Shown here: in pieces, positions 9,478-17,689 of the stretch
How the letters are laid out: each line of letters starts with the position of its first letter
Numbering within the stretch: the stretch's first letter is position 1
Origin: Pseudomonas defluvii
GTDB lineage: Bacteria; Pseudomonadota; Gammaproteobacteria; Pseudomonadales; Pseudomonadaceae
Assembly: GCF_001695625.1 (NCBI RefSeq)
Contig: NZ_MBPN01000028.1
Coordinates: 1 to 55,382 of the forward strand
DNA length: 55,382 nt
Direction of reading: 5' to 3'
Made by a program: the position numbers and the translations under genes
The notes under the pieces: generated by a model
Told to the model about the DNA's origin: nothing
Database searches by the model: none
What the model saw: the letters and a program-made list of their open reading frames with translations, nothing else

Positions 9478-11544
9478 TTACGCGTCCGGCACAGGGTGGA
9501 ACGGGGTTTCCTTATCACTACGCTCTTTCTTGCCAAGGGCGGCAATACCGACCTTCAGTGCGAAGAACAGGATACTGAACACCACGAACAGGAACAGGCC
9601 GGTCAACGCCGCGTTGGTGTAGGCGTTGAAGATAACGTGTTGCATCTGGTTGATATCCTTGGCCGGTGCGAGTACCTGACCGGCATCCAGTGCCGCGCTG
9701 TACTTGTCGGCCAGCGCCAGGAAACCGACCGCCGGGCTCGGATCGAACAGCTTGATGAAGCCCGCGGTGGTGGTGCAGATCAGCAGCCAGACAGCAGGCA
9801 ACAGGGTGACCCAGATGTAGCGCTGGCGCTTCATCTTGATCAACACCACAGTACCCAGCATCAGCGCAATGCCCGCCAGCATCTGGTTGGAGATACCGAA
9901 CAGCGGCCACAAGGTGTTGATCCCGCCCAACGGATCGATCACGCCCTGGTACAGCAGATACCCCCACATGGCCACACAACCGGCTGTTGCCAGCAGGTTG
10001 GCAGTCCACGACTCAGTGCGTTTGAGCGCCGGAATGAAGGAGCCCAACAGATCCTGCAACATGAAGCGTCCGGCACGGGTACCCGCATCTACCGCCGTGA
10101 GGATGAACAGCGCCTCAAACAGGATCGCGAAGTGGTACCAGAAGGCCATGGTGTTCTCACCCGGCAGCACCTGGTGCAGGATCTGCGCGATACCGACCGC
10201 CAGGGTCGGGGCACCGCCCGCACGGGCCAGGATGGTGTGCTCACCGATGTCCTTGGCTACGCCCTCAAGCACATCTGGCGTGATGGCAAAGCCCCAGTTG
10301 CTGACCGTCTGCGCCACCGCGACCACATCGCTACCGACTACGGCAGGCGGGCTGTTCATGGCGAAGTAGACACCCGGTTCAATCACCGAAGCAGCGACCA
10401 TGGCCATGATGGCTACGAACGATTCCATCAGCATGCCGCCGTAACCGATGTAGCGGGCGTTGGTTTCGTTGTCGAGCAGCTTCGGCGTGGTGCCCGAGGA
10501 GATCAGGGCGTGGAAGCCCGATACCGCACCACACGCGATGGTGATAAACAGGAACGGGAACAGGGTGCCTTTCCAGACAGGGCCAGTACCGTCGGTGAAC
10601 TGGGTCAGTGCAGGCATTTTCAGTTCAGGCGCGATGACCAGAATACCGATCGCCAGGCCTACGATGGTGCCAATCTTGAGGAAGGTCGAGAGGTAGTCAC
10701 GGGGCGCCAGCACCAGCCACACAGGCAGTACGGCAGCCACAAAGCCATAACCCACCAACAGCCAGGTGATTTGTACGCCGGTGAAGGTGAAGACCTTGGA
10801 CCAGGTCGGATCGGCAGCAACCTGCCCGCCCAGCCAGATCGACAGCAACAGCAGGACAACACCCATCAGCGAGATTTCGCCAATACGCCCCGGGCGGATG
10901 TAGCGCATGTAAACGCCCATGAACATCGCGATCGGGATGGTCGCCATCACCGTGAACATGCCCCATGGGCTCTCGGCCAGGGCCTTGACCACGATGAGCG
11001 CCAGCACCGCGAGGATGATGATCATGATCAGGAAGCAGCCGAACAGGGCAATGGTGCCCGGAATCCGGCCCATCTCTTCACGGACCATGTCGCCCAGCGA
11101 ACGGCCGTTGCGACGGGTGGACAGGAACAGCACCATGAAGTCCTGAACCGCACCTGCCAGCACCACACCGGCAATCAGCCAGAGCGTACCGGGCAGATAG
11201 CCCATCTGCGCAGCCAGAACCGGTCCGACCAGCGGCCCTGCGCCAGCAATCGCGGCAAAGTGGTGGCCGAACAGGATGTGCTTGTTGGTCGGGACATAGT
11301 CCAGACCATCGTTATTAAGTACCGCCGGTGTCGCCCGACGTGGATCGAGCTGCATCACCTTGGTGGCGATGAACAGGCTGTAGTAACGGTAGGCAACCAG
11401 GTAGATAGCCACCGCCGCGACTACAATCCACAAGGCATTGATGGCTTCACCGCGACGCAGGGCAACCACACCCAACGCACAGGCTCCGATGATTGCCAGC
11501 GCTAGCCACGGCAAGTGGCGCAGCAGGCTATTATTGTTGTTCAT
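9478..11544 (-). CDS. cstA: CstA/BtsT-family pyruvate or peptide transporter
   Basis: Inner-membrane protein of 688 residues with about 16-18 hydrophobic segments, beginning MNNNNSLLRHLPWLALAIIG. The segments NKHILFGHHFAAIAGAGPLVGP and QDFMVLFLSTRRNGRSLG are characteristic of the CstA family. Members import pyruvate with protons (BtsT, CstA of E. coli) and were first described as peptide permeases. ATG 11544 has GGAAG eight bases upstream. It is the first gene of the operon with yjiX and yjiA. I did not find a clear promoter in the 185 bases to mapZ. The substrate cannot be told from sequence; gene order matches the btsT operon more closely than the cstA-ybdD pair. Confidence 0.92.
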   Translation of the reverse strand: MNNNNSLLRHLPWLALAIIGACALGVVALRRGEAINALWIVVAAVAIYLVAYRYYSLFIATKVMQLDPRRATPAVLNNDGLDYVPTNKHILFGHHFAAIAGAGPLVGPVLAAQMGYLPGTLWLIAGVVLAGAVQDFMVLFLSTRRNGRSLGDMVREEMGRIPGTIALFGCFLIMIIILAVLALIVVKALAESPWGMFTVMATIPIAMFMGVYMRYIRPGRIGEISLMGVVLLLLSIWLGGQVAADPTWSKVFTFTGVQITWLLVGYGFVAAVLPVWLVLAPRDYLSTFLKIGTIVGLAIGILVIAPELKMPALTQFTDGTGPVWKGTLFPFLFITIACGAVSGFHALISSGTTPKLLDNETNARYIGYGGMLMESFVAIMAMVAASVIEPGVYFAMNSPPAVVGSDVVAVAQTVSNWGFAITPDVLEGVAKDIGEHTILARAGGAPTLAVGIAQILHQVLPGENTMAFWYHFAILFEALFILTAVDAGTRAGRFMLQDLLGSFIPALKRTESWTANLLATAGCVAMWGYLLYQGVIDPLGGINTLWPLFGISNQMLAGIALMLGTVVLIKMKRQRYIWVTLLPAVWLLICTTTAGFIKLFDPSPAVGFLALADKYSAALDAGQVLAPAKDINQMQHVIFNAYTNAALTGLFLFVVFSILFFALKVGIAALGKKERSDKETPFHPVPDA

Positions 11545-11729
11545 GATTAGCTTCCAGCTAGTGGATTGAAAGACTGCCCGACGAGTCTAGGGCGAGTCAT
11601 CGCACATTGCCATACCTGCTACGTTCTAGAGCCTCCCGAGCAGGAAACTCATGGCTCTGTTATGCACCTAACACGCGTACCTGACAAGCACTGGACTATA
11701 GTTGAGTGCGAACCCCGGAGGGCTTGGCC

Positions 11730-12095
11730 ATGAGCGACCATCACGAACGTCGGCTTTTCAAACGTGTTCCCTTCGATGCCCGCACCGAGCTGGTGCAAGG
11801 TGATCAACGATGGCCCGTCAAACTGCTGGATCTGTCGCTCAAGGGGTTGTTGATCGAATGCCCCGAGGGCTGGGAAGGCGACCCTATCCAGGGTTTCGAT
11901 GCTTCGATACACCTCAATGACCACGACGAAGTGAAGATGCACGTGGAACTGCGTCATGAGGAAGGCAACCAGATGGGTTTCGTTTGCCAGTTCATTGACC
12001 TGGACTCCATTTCGCACCTGCGGCGACTGATCGAACTGAACCTGGCCAACCCGGAAGAACTTGAGCGCGAACTGCGGCAACTGATCGAAGCGTAG
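11730..12095 (+). CDS. mapZ: PilZ-domain cyclic-di-GMP receptor, MapZ type
   Basis: Single-domain 121-residue PilZ protein. The N-terminal arginine motif (ERRLFKR, residues 5-11) and DLSLKG near 33 form the cyclic-di-GMP binding site. The C-terminal helix reads DLDSISHLRRLIELNL, nearly the same as I recall for P. aeruginosa PA4608 (MapZ), which binds the chemotaxis methyltransferase CheR1 and modulates flagellar switching. ATG 11730 follows GGAGG by eight bases; the in-frame ATG at 11706 has no ribosome site. It is transcribed away from cstA. A partner interaction with CheR is family knowledge, not visible here. Confidence 0.88.
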   Translation: MSDHHERRLFKRVPFDARTELVQGDQRWPVKLLDLSLKGLLIECPEGWEGDPIQGFDASIHLNDHDEVKMHVELRHEEGNQMGFVCQFIDLDSISHLRRLIELNLANPEELERELRQLIEA

Positions 12096-12243
12096 AAACG
12101 TTTAGCCAACTACCTAATTCCCACCAGAGCCTTTAGCGGTCGCTACAAGGCCTTGTTGGCGCGCCCGCCAAACGCCCTGCATACCATTCATGAAGAATAT
12201 GGCACACCGATTGCGTGCAATGGCTCTGCTCGGGCTATCTAAA

Positions 12244-12257
12244 AATTGTATACAATT
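12244..12257. promoter_or_regulatory. Palindromic operator candidate upstream of the NCS2 permease
   Basis: Perfect 14-bp palindrome AATTGTATACAATT, 70 bases before the permease start, in an A/T-rich stretch of a 231-bp gap. The core TTGTATACAA is of the type bound by GntR-family (FadR/VanR-like) repressors. No GntR gene is in the window, so the regulator would be encoded elsewhere. Confidence 0.55.
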
Positions 12258-12326
12258 CTTCTGGCAATGATTGCCACTTGTTGTCTACAGTAGGCCCACA
12301 ACAATAAAACAGAGACCCTGCTCCTC

Positions 12327-13853
12327 ATGAATACGTCCTCCGCTAGCACGTCTTCAGCGCAACGTCCCGAAGACGAAAACCTGGGCCTCGGCGCCAACCT
12401 GGCTTACGGCCTGCAACACGTATTGACCATGTACGGCGGTATCGTTGCGGTTCCCTTGATTCTCGGCCAGGCCGCGGGACTGGGGCCGGCTGATATCGGT
12501 TTGTTGATTGCGGCCTCATTGTTCGCAGGTGGTCTTGCAACACTGCTACAAACCCTCGGCTTACCGTTCTTTGGCTGCCAGTTGCCATTGGTACAGGGCG
12601 TTTCATTCGCAGGCGTGGCAACCATGGGCGCCATTCTCAGTAGTGAAGGCGGTGGAGGTCTGCCTGGCGTGTTGGGTGCGGTCATGGCCGCATCGCTGAT
12701 AGGCTTCCTGATCACGCCCGTCTTCTCACGCATTACCAAGTTCTTCCCGCCGTTGGTCACCGGTATCGTCATCACCACCATCGGCCTGACACTGATGCCC
12801 GTGGCGGCGCGCTGGGTCATGGGGGGCAACAGCAAATCGCCAGAGTTTGGCAGCATGGCCAACATCGGCCTGGCGGCCCTGACCTTCGCCATCGTGCTGG
12901 TACTCAGCAAACTCGGTAGCGCAGCGATCTCTCGCCTGTCGATCCTGCTGGCCATGGTCATCGGCACACTGATTGCCTGGTCATTGGGCATGGCGGATTT
13001 CTCCAAGGTCCTGGACGGCCCGCTGGTGGCCTTTCCTGAACCGTTCCATTTCGGTATGCCGACCTTTCACATCGCCGCCATTCTGTCGATGTGCATCGTG
13101 ATCATGGTGACCTTGGTAGAAACCTCGGCGGATATTCTCGCGGTTGGCGAAATCATCGACACCAAGGTTGACTCCAAGCGCTTGGGCAATGGCCTGCGCG
13201 CCGACATGGCGTCGAGCATCCTTGCCCCCATCTTCGGCTCCTTCACCCAGAGCGCCTTCGCCCAGAACGTTGGCCTGGTGGCTGTGACGGGCGTCAAGAG
13301 CCGCTACGTAGTGGCAACCGGCGGGGTGATTCTGGTGGTGCTGGGGCTTCTGCCAATCATGGGGCGCATCATTGCCGCCGTACCAACCTCAGTACTGGGC
13401 GGTGCCGGTATCGTATTGTTCGGCACCGTTGCTGCCAGCGGTATTCGCACGCTGTCGAAAGTGGACTACCGCAACAACATGAACCTGATCATCGTCGCCG
13501 CCTCGCTGGGCTTCGGCATGATCCCGATCGCTGCACCGACCTTCTATGACCATTTCCCAAGCTGGTTTGAAACCATCTTCCACTCCGGCATCAGCTCGGC
13601 GGCGATCATGGCGATTCTTCTGAACCTGACGTTCAACCACTTCACGACTGGCAACTCGGACCAGCAGTCGGTGTTTGCTGCCGCTTACGAGCGCACGATC
13701 AATTACTCGGATATTTCCGCCCTGCGCGACGGTGATTACTTCGAGGACGGCAAGCTGTTCGATGCCGACGGCAAGGAGATTCCGGTCATTAGCGAACACG
13801 ACCACGACCACGGCGCACCGTCAGAACGACGAACCGCTGCGGCTGAACACTGA
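12327..13853 (+). CDS. NCS2-family xanthine/uric acid-type permease
   Basis: Inner-membrane nucleobase:cation symporter of 508 residues and about 12-14 TM helices. Family marks: a TM1 histidine in GLQHVLTMYGG near residue 30, the TM8 acidic motif VETSADI near 265, and the NCS2 signature FAQNVGLVAVTGVKSR near 311-326. The Q-N pair of that motif and length suggest xanthine or urate as substrate rather than uracil. The tail is hydrophilic with a His/Asp-rich piece (EHDHDHG). ATG 12327 has only a weak GAGA upstream. It stands alone, with an operator-like palindrome before it and a strong terminator after it. Confidence 0.85.
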   Translation: MNTSSASTSSAQRPEDENLGLGANLAYGLQHVLTMYGGIVAVPLILGQAAGLGPADIGLLIAASLFAGGLATLLQTLGLPFFGCQLPLVQGVSFAGVATMGAILSSEGGGGLPGVLGAVMAASLIGFLITPVFSRITKFFPPLVTGIVITTIGLTLMPVAARWVMGGNSKSPEFGSMANIGLAALTFAIVLVLSKLGSAAISRLSILLAMVIGTLIAWSLGMADFSKVLDGPLVAFPEPFHFGMPTFHIAAILSMCIVIMVTLVETSADILAVGEIIDTKVDSKRLGNGLRADMASSILAPIFGSFTQSAFAQNVGLVAVTGVKSRYVVATGGVILVVLGLLPIMGRIIAAVPTSVLGGAGIVLFGTVAASGIRTLSKVDYRNNMNLIIVAASLGFGMIPIAAPTFYDHFPSWFETIFHSGISSAAIMAILLNLTFNHFTTGNSDQQSVFAAAYERTINYSDISALRDGDYFEDGKLFDADGKEIPVISEHDHDHGAPSERRTAAAEH

Positions 13854-13874
13854 TGCACTGATGCACTGATGCAC
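13851..13874 (+). repeat. Three tandem copies of TGATGCAC at the permease stop codon
   Basis: The 8-bp unit TGATGCAC is repeated three times without change, and the first TGA is the permease stop. A change of one unit shifts the frame but each copy supplies TGA in a different register, so slippage here would leave the protein end almost unchanged. Confidence 0.9.
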
Positions 13875-13886
13875 TGAGCAGCATAA

Positions 13887-13914
13887 GGGCCGACGAGGAA
13901 TCGTCGGCCCTTTT
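13887..13914 (+). terminator. Rho-independent terminator of the NCS2 permease
   Basis: Perfect 10-bp stem GGGCCGACGA / TCGTCGGCCC with GGAA loop followed by TTTTC. It lies between the convergent permease and radA and could slow radA transcripts also, although the minus-strand side has only two T. Confidence 0.88.
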
Positions 13915-13933
13915 CATTTGCAGGCCTGATGCG

Positions 13934-15301
13934 TCACTCGAACAACGCATCCAGCGCCTGCTCAAGGCGCGTGACCGCAATGACCTGCAAGCCTGCAGGG
14001 GCTTCCTTTGGTGCATTACCCTTGGGAACAATGGCGCGCTTGAAGCCATGCTTGGCGGCTTCCTTGAGGCGTTCCTGCCCACTGGGAACCGGACGGACTT
14101 CACCCGACAGGCCAATCTCACCGAACACCAGCAGGTCTTGGGACAAGGGTCGATTGCGCAGGCTCGACATCACCGCCGCCAACAGTGCGAGGTCGGAGGC
14201 GGTTTCCAGCACTTTCACACCTCCGACTACGTTGAGGAACACGTCCTGGTCATGGGTCGGGATGCCGCCATGGCGGTGCAGCACCGCCAGGAGCATTGCC
14301 AGCCGGTTCTGATCCAGACCAAGCGTCACTCGCCGAGGATTCGCCAGGTGGCTGTCGTCAACCAGCGCCTGAACTTCAACCAGCATCGGCCGAGTTCCCT
14401 CCCAGGTGGCCATGACGACGCTGCCGGGAACCTCCTCCTGGGCACGGGTGAGGAAGATGGCCGAAGGATTGGAGACTTCCTTGAGGCCACGGTCGGTCAT
14501 GCCGAACACGCCCAGTTCATTGACGGCACCAAAACGGTTCTTCACTGCCCGCAGCAAACGCAGGCGTCCATCGGACTCACCTTCAAAATACAGCACGGTA
14601 TCGACCATATGCTCCAGCACGCGCGGCCCGGCCAAGGCGCCTTCCTTGGTCACGTGACCGACCAGGAAAATGGCCGTACCGCTCTGTTTGGCATAACGCA
14701 CCAACAAGGCCGCACTTTCGCGCACCTGCGAGACACCGCCAGGGGCCGACTGCAATTGCTCGGTGAAGATGGTCTGGATCGAGTCGATAACCATCACCTT
14801 GGGCTTTTCCGCCCGGGCAGTAGCAATGATGTTCTCAATGCAGGTTTCGGTCATGACCCGCAACTGGTCCTGCGGTAAACCCAGGCGGCGCGCACGCATG
14901 GCCACTTGTTGCTGCGACTCCTCGCCCGTGACATAAAGCGCCGGAAGGCGGGTCGCAATGTTGCAAAGGGTTTGGAGCAGGATGGTCGACTTGCCGATAC
15001 CCGGGTCGCCGCCGATCAACACCACCGAACCATCCACCAGCCCACCACCGAGTACACGGTCAAGCTCGACACTGGCCGTGGTGAAACGCGGAATTTCTTC
15101 GACACTGACTTCTGCCAGGGTCTTGATCTGCGCCTGCTGCCCCGCCCAGCCACTGCGGCCACTGGGCGCTGCGGCTGCACCACTTTCCAACACGGTTTCG
15201 ACCAGGGTATTCCAGGCGCCGCATTCACCGCATTGCCCGGCCCACTTCGGAAAGGTCGCACCACACTCGGTGCAGCCGTACATGCGCTTGGCTTTGGCCA
15301 T
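13934..15301 (-). CDS. radA: DNA recombination/repair protein RadA
   Basis: RecA-related ATPase that helps branch migration and processing of recombination intermediates. The 455-residue product has an N-terminal C4 zinc finger (CTECGATFPKWAGQCGEC, residues 9-26), Walker A GGDPGIGKST near 95, the RadA-specific KNRFG motif near 255 and a C-terminal Lon-protease-like domain. ATG 15301 follows AGGAGA by eight bases; an upstream extension of 30 codons lacks family similarity. It is convergent with the NCS2 permease and divergent from mscL, the order known around radA-mscL in pseudomonads. Confidence 0.96.
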   Translation of the reverse strand: MAKAKRMYGCTECGATFPKWAGQCGECGAWNTLVETVLESGAAAAPSGRSGWAGQQAQIKTLAEVSVEEIPRFTTASVELDRVLGGGLVDGSVVLIGGDPGIGKSTILLQTLCNIATRLPALYVTGEESQQQVAMRARRLGLPQDQLRVMTETCIENIIATARAEKPKVMVIDSIQTIFTEQLQSAPGGVSQVRESAALLVRYAKQSGTAIFLVGHVTKEGALAGPRVLEHMVDTVLYFEGESDGRLRLLRAVKNRFGAVNELGVFGMTDRGLKEVSNPSAIFLTRAQEEVPGSVVMATWEGTRPMLVEVQALVDDSHLANPRRVTLGLDQNRLAMLLAVLHRHGGIPTHDQDVFLNVVGGVKVLETASDLALLAAVMSSLRNRPLSQDLLVFGEIGLSGEVRPVPSGQERLKEAAKHGFKRAIVPKGNAPKEAPAGLQVIAVTRLEQALDALFE

Positions 15302-15475
15302 GGGGCGGTCTCCTGGAAAAACCGCCATGATAGCCGAGCAGGCAAGCCCATGGGGCCAACCCTGGAAGACAAAACTTTTCGGTATAACCACAGTCTGTAG
15401 CCGCAGCGATAAGCATGACTCGCATAGCTGATTTACACTGTTTTCACCAATCTCATCTGTTACAGGGAATAAACC

Positions 15476-15889
15476 ATGGGCGTGCTCAGTGAATTCAAAG
15501 CCTTTGCAGTCAAGGGCAACGTGGTCGACATGGCGGTCGGTATCATTATCGGCGCAGCCTTCGGCAAAATCGTTTCATCTTTTGTCGGTGATGTAGTGAT
15601 GCCACCCATTGGGCTGCTGATTGGTGGGGTGGACTTCAGCGACCTGGCAGTCACCCTGAAAGCCGCCGAAGGTGATGTGCCCGCAGTGGTCATGGCCTAC
15701 GGGAAGTTCATCCAGACCGTCATCGACTTCATCATCGTCGCCTTCGCCATTTTCATGGGGGTAAAGGCGATCAACCGGCTCAAGCGCGAAGAAGCCGTTG
15801 CACCCAGCGCGCCCCCTGTCCCTACCAAGGAAGAAGAGCTGCTGACTGAGATTCGTGACCTGCTCAAGAACCAAAGCAACAAGCCGTAA
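15476..15889 (+). CDS. mscL: Large-conductance mechanosensitive channel MscL
   Basis: Homopentameric inner-membrane channel that opens under hypo-osmotic shock. The 137-residue product has the amphipathic N-terminal helix ([15 protein letters not shown]), TM1 ([22 protein letters not shown]) and TM2 ([18 protein letters not shown]), then a cytoplasmic helix bundle tail ([15 protein letters not shown]). Length and architecture are normal. ATG 15476 follows AGGG by eight bases. Transcribed alone; a hairpin follows the stop. Confidence 0.97.
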   Translation: MGVLSEFKAFAVKGNVVDMAVGIIIGAAFGKIVSSFVGDVVMPPIGLLIGGVDFSDLAVTLKAAEGDVPAVVMAYGKFIQTVIDFIIVAFAIFMGVKAINRLKREEAVAPSAPPVPTKEEELLTEIRDLLKNQSNKP

Positions 15890-15898
15890 GCGACACAA

Positions 15899-15922
15899 CG
15901 CTGGCGCCCGCGTGCGCCAGCG
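15899..15922. terminator. Hairpin between convergent mscL and fprB
   Basis: Perfect 9-bp arms CGCTGGCGC / GCGCCAGCG with a six-base loop, midway between two convergent stops. No T run on either side, so termination efficiency is doubtful; it may act with Rho or as an mRNA end-stabiliser. Confidence 0.55.
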
Positions 15923-15932
15923 CCTGATGCTG

Positions 15933-16709
15933 CTACCAGTAGTTTTCCACTGCAACCTGGCCGGGCCGACGGCTCAGGCTCAATTGCATGTCGCGCTGTT
16001 TGAGTAGCGCTCGGGTGTCATCGATCATTTGCGGGTTACCACAGATCATCACCCGTGAATGTTCGGGCGTCAGTGCTGCACCGGCAACACGCTCCAGTTC
16101 GCCATTCTCGATCAATCGAGTGATACGCCCGTTGAGTGCCCCCGGGTGTTGCTCACGGGTAACGATGGGAATGAACTGCAACGCACCCGCGTATTCGGCC
16201 AGGTAATCGCGCTGTTCAAGGCCCGCAATCAGTGGCTGATAAGCCAGCTCCCGGGCCTCACGCACCGAATACACCAACTTGATGCGTTCAAACCGCTCCC
16301 ATACTTCAAAATCCTGCAGGATTGATAGAAAGGGAGCGATACCCGTGCCGGTTGCCAACAACCACAGATCACGTCCACCCACGAAGCGGTCCAGGGTCAG
16401 AAACCCGAATGCCTGGCGATCAATCAGCAGGCTGTCACCCTGACGCAAACGGCTGAGTTCGCTTGTGAACTCCCCTCCCGGCACCACGATGGAAAAGAAA
16501 TCGAGGTACTCATCGTGCGGGGCGCTGACCATTGAGTACGCACGCCAGACCACACTGCCATCAGCCCGTGTCACGCCCAGGCGCGCGAACTGCCCGGCAC
16601 GGAAACGAAACCCCTGGTCACGCGTAATCCGCAAACTGAACAGACTCGGGGTCAGCGGCTGCACATCCAGCAGCGTTTGACGCGTGAACTTCTCCTCACT
16701 GGCAGTCAT
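15933..16709 (-). CDS. fprB: Ferredoxin-NADP+ reductase, FprB type
   Basis: FAD-containing reductase (258 residues) exchanging electrons between NADPH and ferredoxin/flavodoxin. FAD-binding RAYSMVS near residue 60 and the FFSI VVPGGEFTS segment after it, NADP-binding GTGIAPFLSILQD near 117 and CGNPQMIDD near 222 are visible; the C terminus ends in ENYW, carrying the terminal aromatic pair that stacks on the flavin. ATG 16709 has GGAGCAGG upstream. The neighbouring mscL and ppoR match the location I recall for FprB rather than FprA, which is why I choose the symbol; the paralogue assignment is less sure than the family. Confidence 0.85.
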   Translation of the reverse strand: MTASEEKFTRQTLLDVQPLTPSLFSLRITRDQGFRFRAGQFARLGVTRADGSVVWRAYSMVSAPHDEYLDFFSIVVPGGEFTSELSRLRQGDSLLIDRQAFGFLTLDRFVGGRDLWLLATGTGIAPFLSILQDFEVWERFERIKLVYSVREARELAYQPLIAGLEQRDYLAEYAGALQFIPIVTREQHPGALNGRITRLIENGELERVAGAALTPEHSRVMICGNPQMIDDTRALLKQRDMQLSLSRRPGQVAVENYW

Positions 16710-16822
16710 GACCTGCTCCAATCGTCGATTAAGACCAGTGTCTCGCAAAATGCGCCGCATAAACACGGACGATTAGTAAGCGATACCTGCACCTGCTATC
16801 GCAAAATAACCCAAGCAAATAC

Positions 16823-16840
16823 TAGGACTTTTCCTACAAT
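16823..16840 (+). promoter_or_regulatory. Dyad overlapping a candidate -10 of ppoR
   Basis: TAGGA-CTTT-TCCTA is a perfect 5+4+5 inverted repeat whose right arm overlaps a -10-like TACAAT (16835-16840), 46 bases before the ppoR start. I could not find a good -35. A protein bound here would block or position polymerase. It does not match the usual lux box. Confidence 0.4.
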
Positions 16841-16885
16841 CAAAAACACACGGAGTTTGGATCCATCAAAAGGAGGTGACTTGCC

Positions 16886-17590
16886 ATGCCCTATTGGAAC
16901 CAGGAGCAGATGCAACAGCTGCTCAATGAACACAACGAACAGCAGCTGTTTGAAATTGCACTGTCCCTGGCAAAGCAACTCGGCATGGACTTCCTGGGGT
17001 TCACGATCCGCAGGCACGTTGCGACCCAATCCCCTCAGTACATACTCCTGAACAACTTTCCAAGTGAATGGAACACACGCTACCAACAGGGCGATTACAT
17101 AAAGATTGACCCCATAGCAACCCATTGTCAGCAATCACTTGCCGCCATTCTCTGGGATGAAAACGCGTTTGCCGAGGTTCCCGAATACTGGGAGGAAGCA
17201 CAGTCCTTTGGCCTGCGTTTCGGCTGGAGCCTGGCCATACACGACGCTCGCGGCAATCAGAGCATGCTCAGCGTGCTTCGGGCGAACGGCCCTGTAACGA
17301 CTGCCGAGTTCTTTGACAAGGCCTGCCATACCTTATGGCTATGTAACCTGATACACACCCTGATCGTGGAGCGCATTCACCCACCCAAACGCCTGACATA
17401 TGAATTGTCTGCTCGGGAAATCGAAGTGCTCAAGTGGTCCGCCGAGGGCAAAACCGCGGCCGACATCGCCTGTATTCTGGCCTTGTCTGAAAGCACCGTT
17501 AATTTCCATATCCGTAGCGTCATGGCGAAGATGAATACCAATAACAAGACCAGTGCGGTTGTCCGGGCCGCCATGAATGGTCTTTTATGA
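16886..17590 (+). CDS. ppoR: LuxR-family solo quorum-sensing regulator, PpoR type
   Basis: Cytoplasmic acyl-homoserine-lactone responsive regulator of 234 residues. The N-terminal autoinducer domain keeps the family-invariant positions: W and Y in EWNTRY (60-64), DP (73-74), LW near 88 and G in FGWSL near 116. The C-terminal GerE helix-turn-helix runs from LSAREIEVLKWSAEGKTAAD (about 172) through STVNFHIRSVM. No luxI-type synthase is in the window, so it is a solo. The plant-compound subfamily (OryR/PsoR) replaces the W and Y, so AHL sensing is more likely here. A perfect AAGGAGGTGA (16870-16879) sits six bases before ATG 16886, implying strong translation. Position next to rlmG and fprB matches PpoR of P. 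putida as I remember it. Confidence 0.85.
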   Translation: MPYWNQEQMQQLLNEHNEQQLFEIALSLAKQLGMDFLGFTIRRHVATQSPQYILLNNFPSEWNTRYQQGDYIKIDPIATHCQQSLAAILWDENAFAEVPEYWEEAQSFGLRFGWSLAIHDARGNQSMLSVLRANGPVTTAEFFDKACHTLWLCNLIHTLIVERIHPPKRLTYELSAREIEVLKWSAEGKTAADIACILALSESTVNFHIRSVMAKMNTNNKTSAVVRAAMNGLL

Positions 17591-17689
17591 CGCGCCAAGC
17601 GCCAGTCAGTGCGGTGTAAACCCTGTAGAATCGTCGTCAACTTGCCGTCGCTCGCCGCGACGGCCGCCGATGCCCCAGAGCCTTATGCC

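Noticed and set aside
9352..11505. Plus-strand open frame of 717 codons
   Set aside because: Antisense of cstA and yjiX; composition rich in Gln/His/Arg, no recognisable domain.
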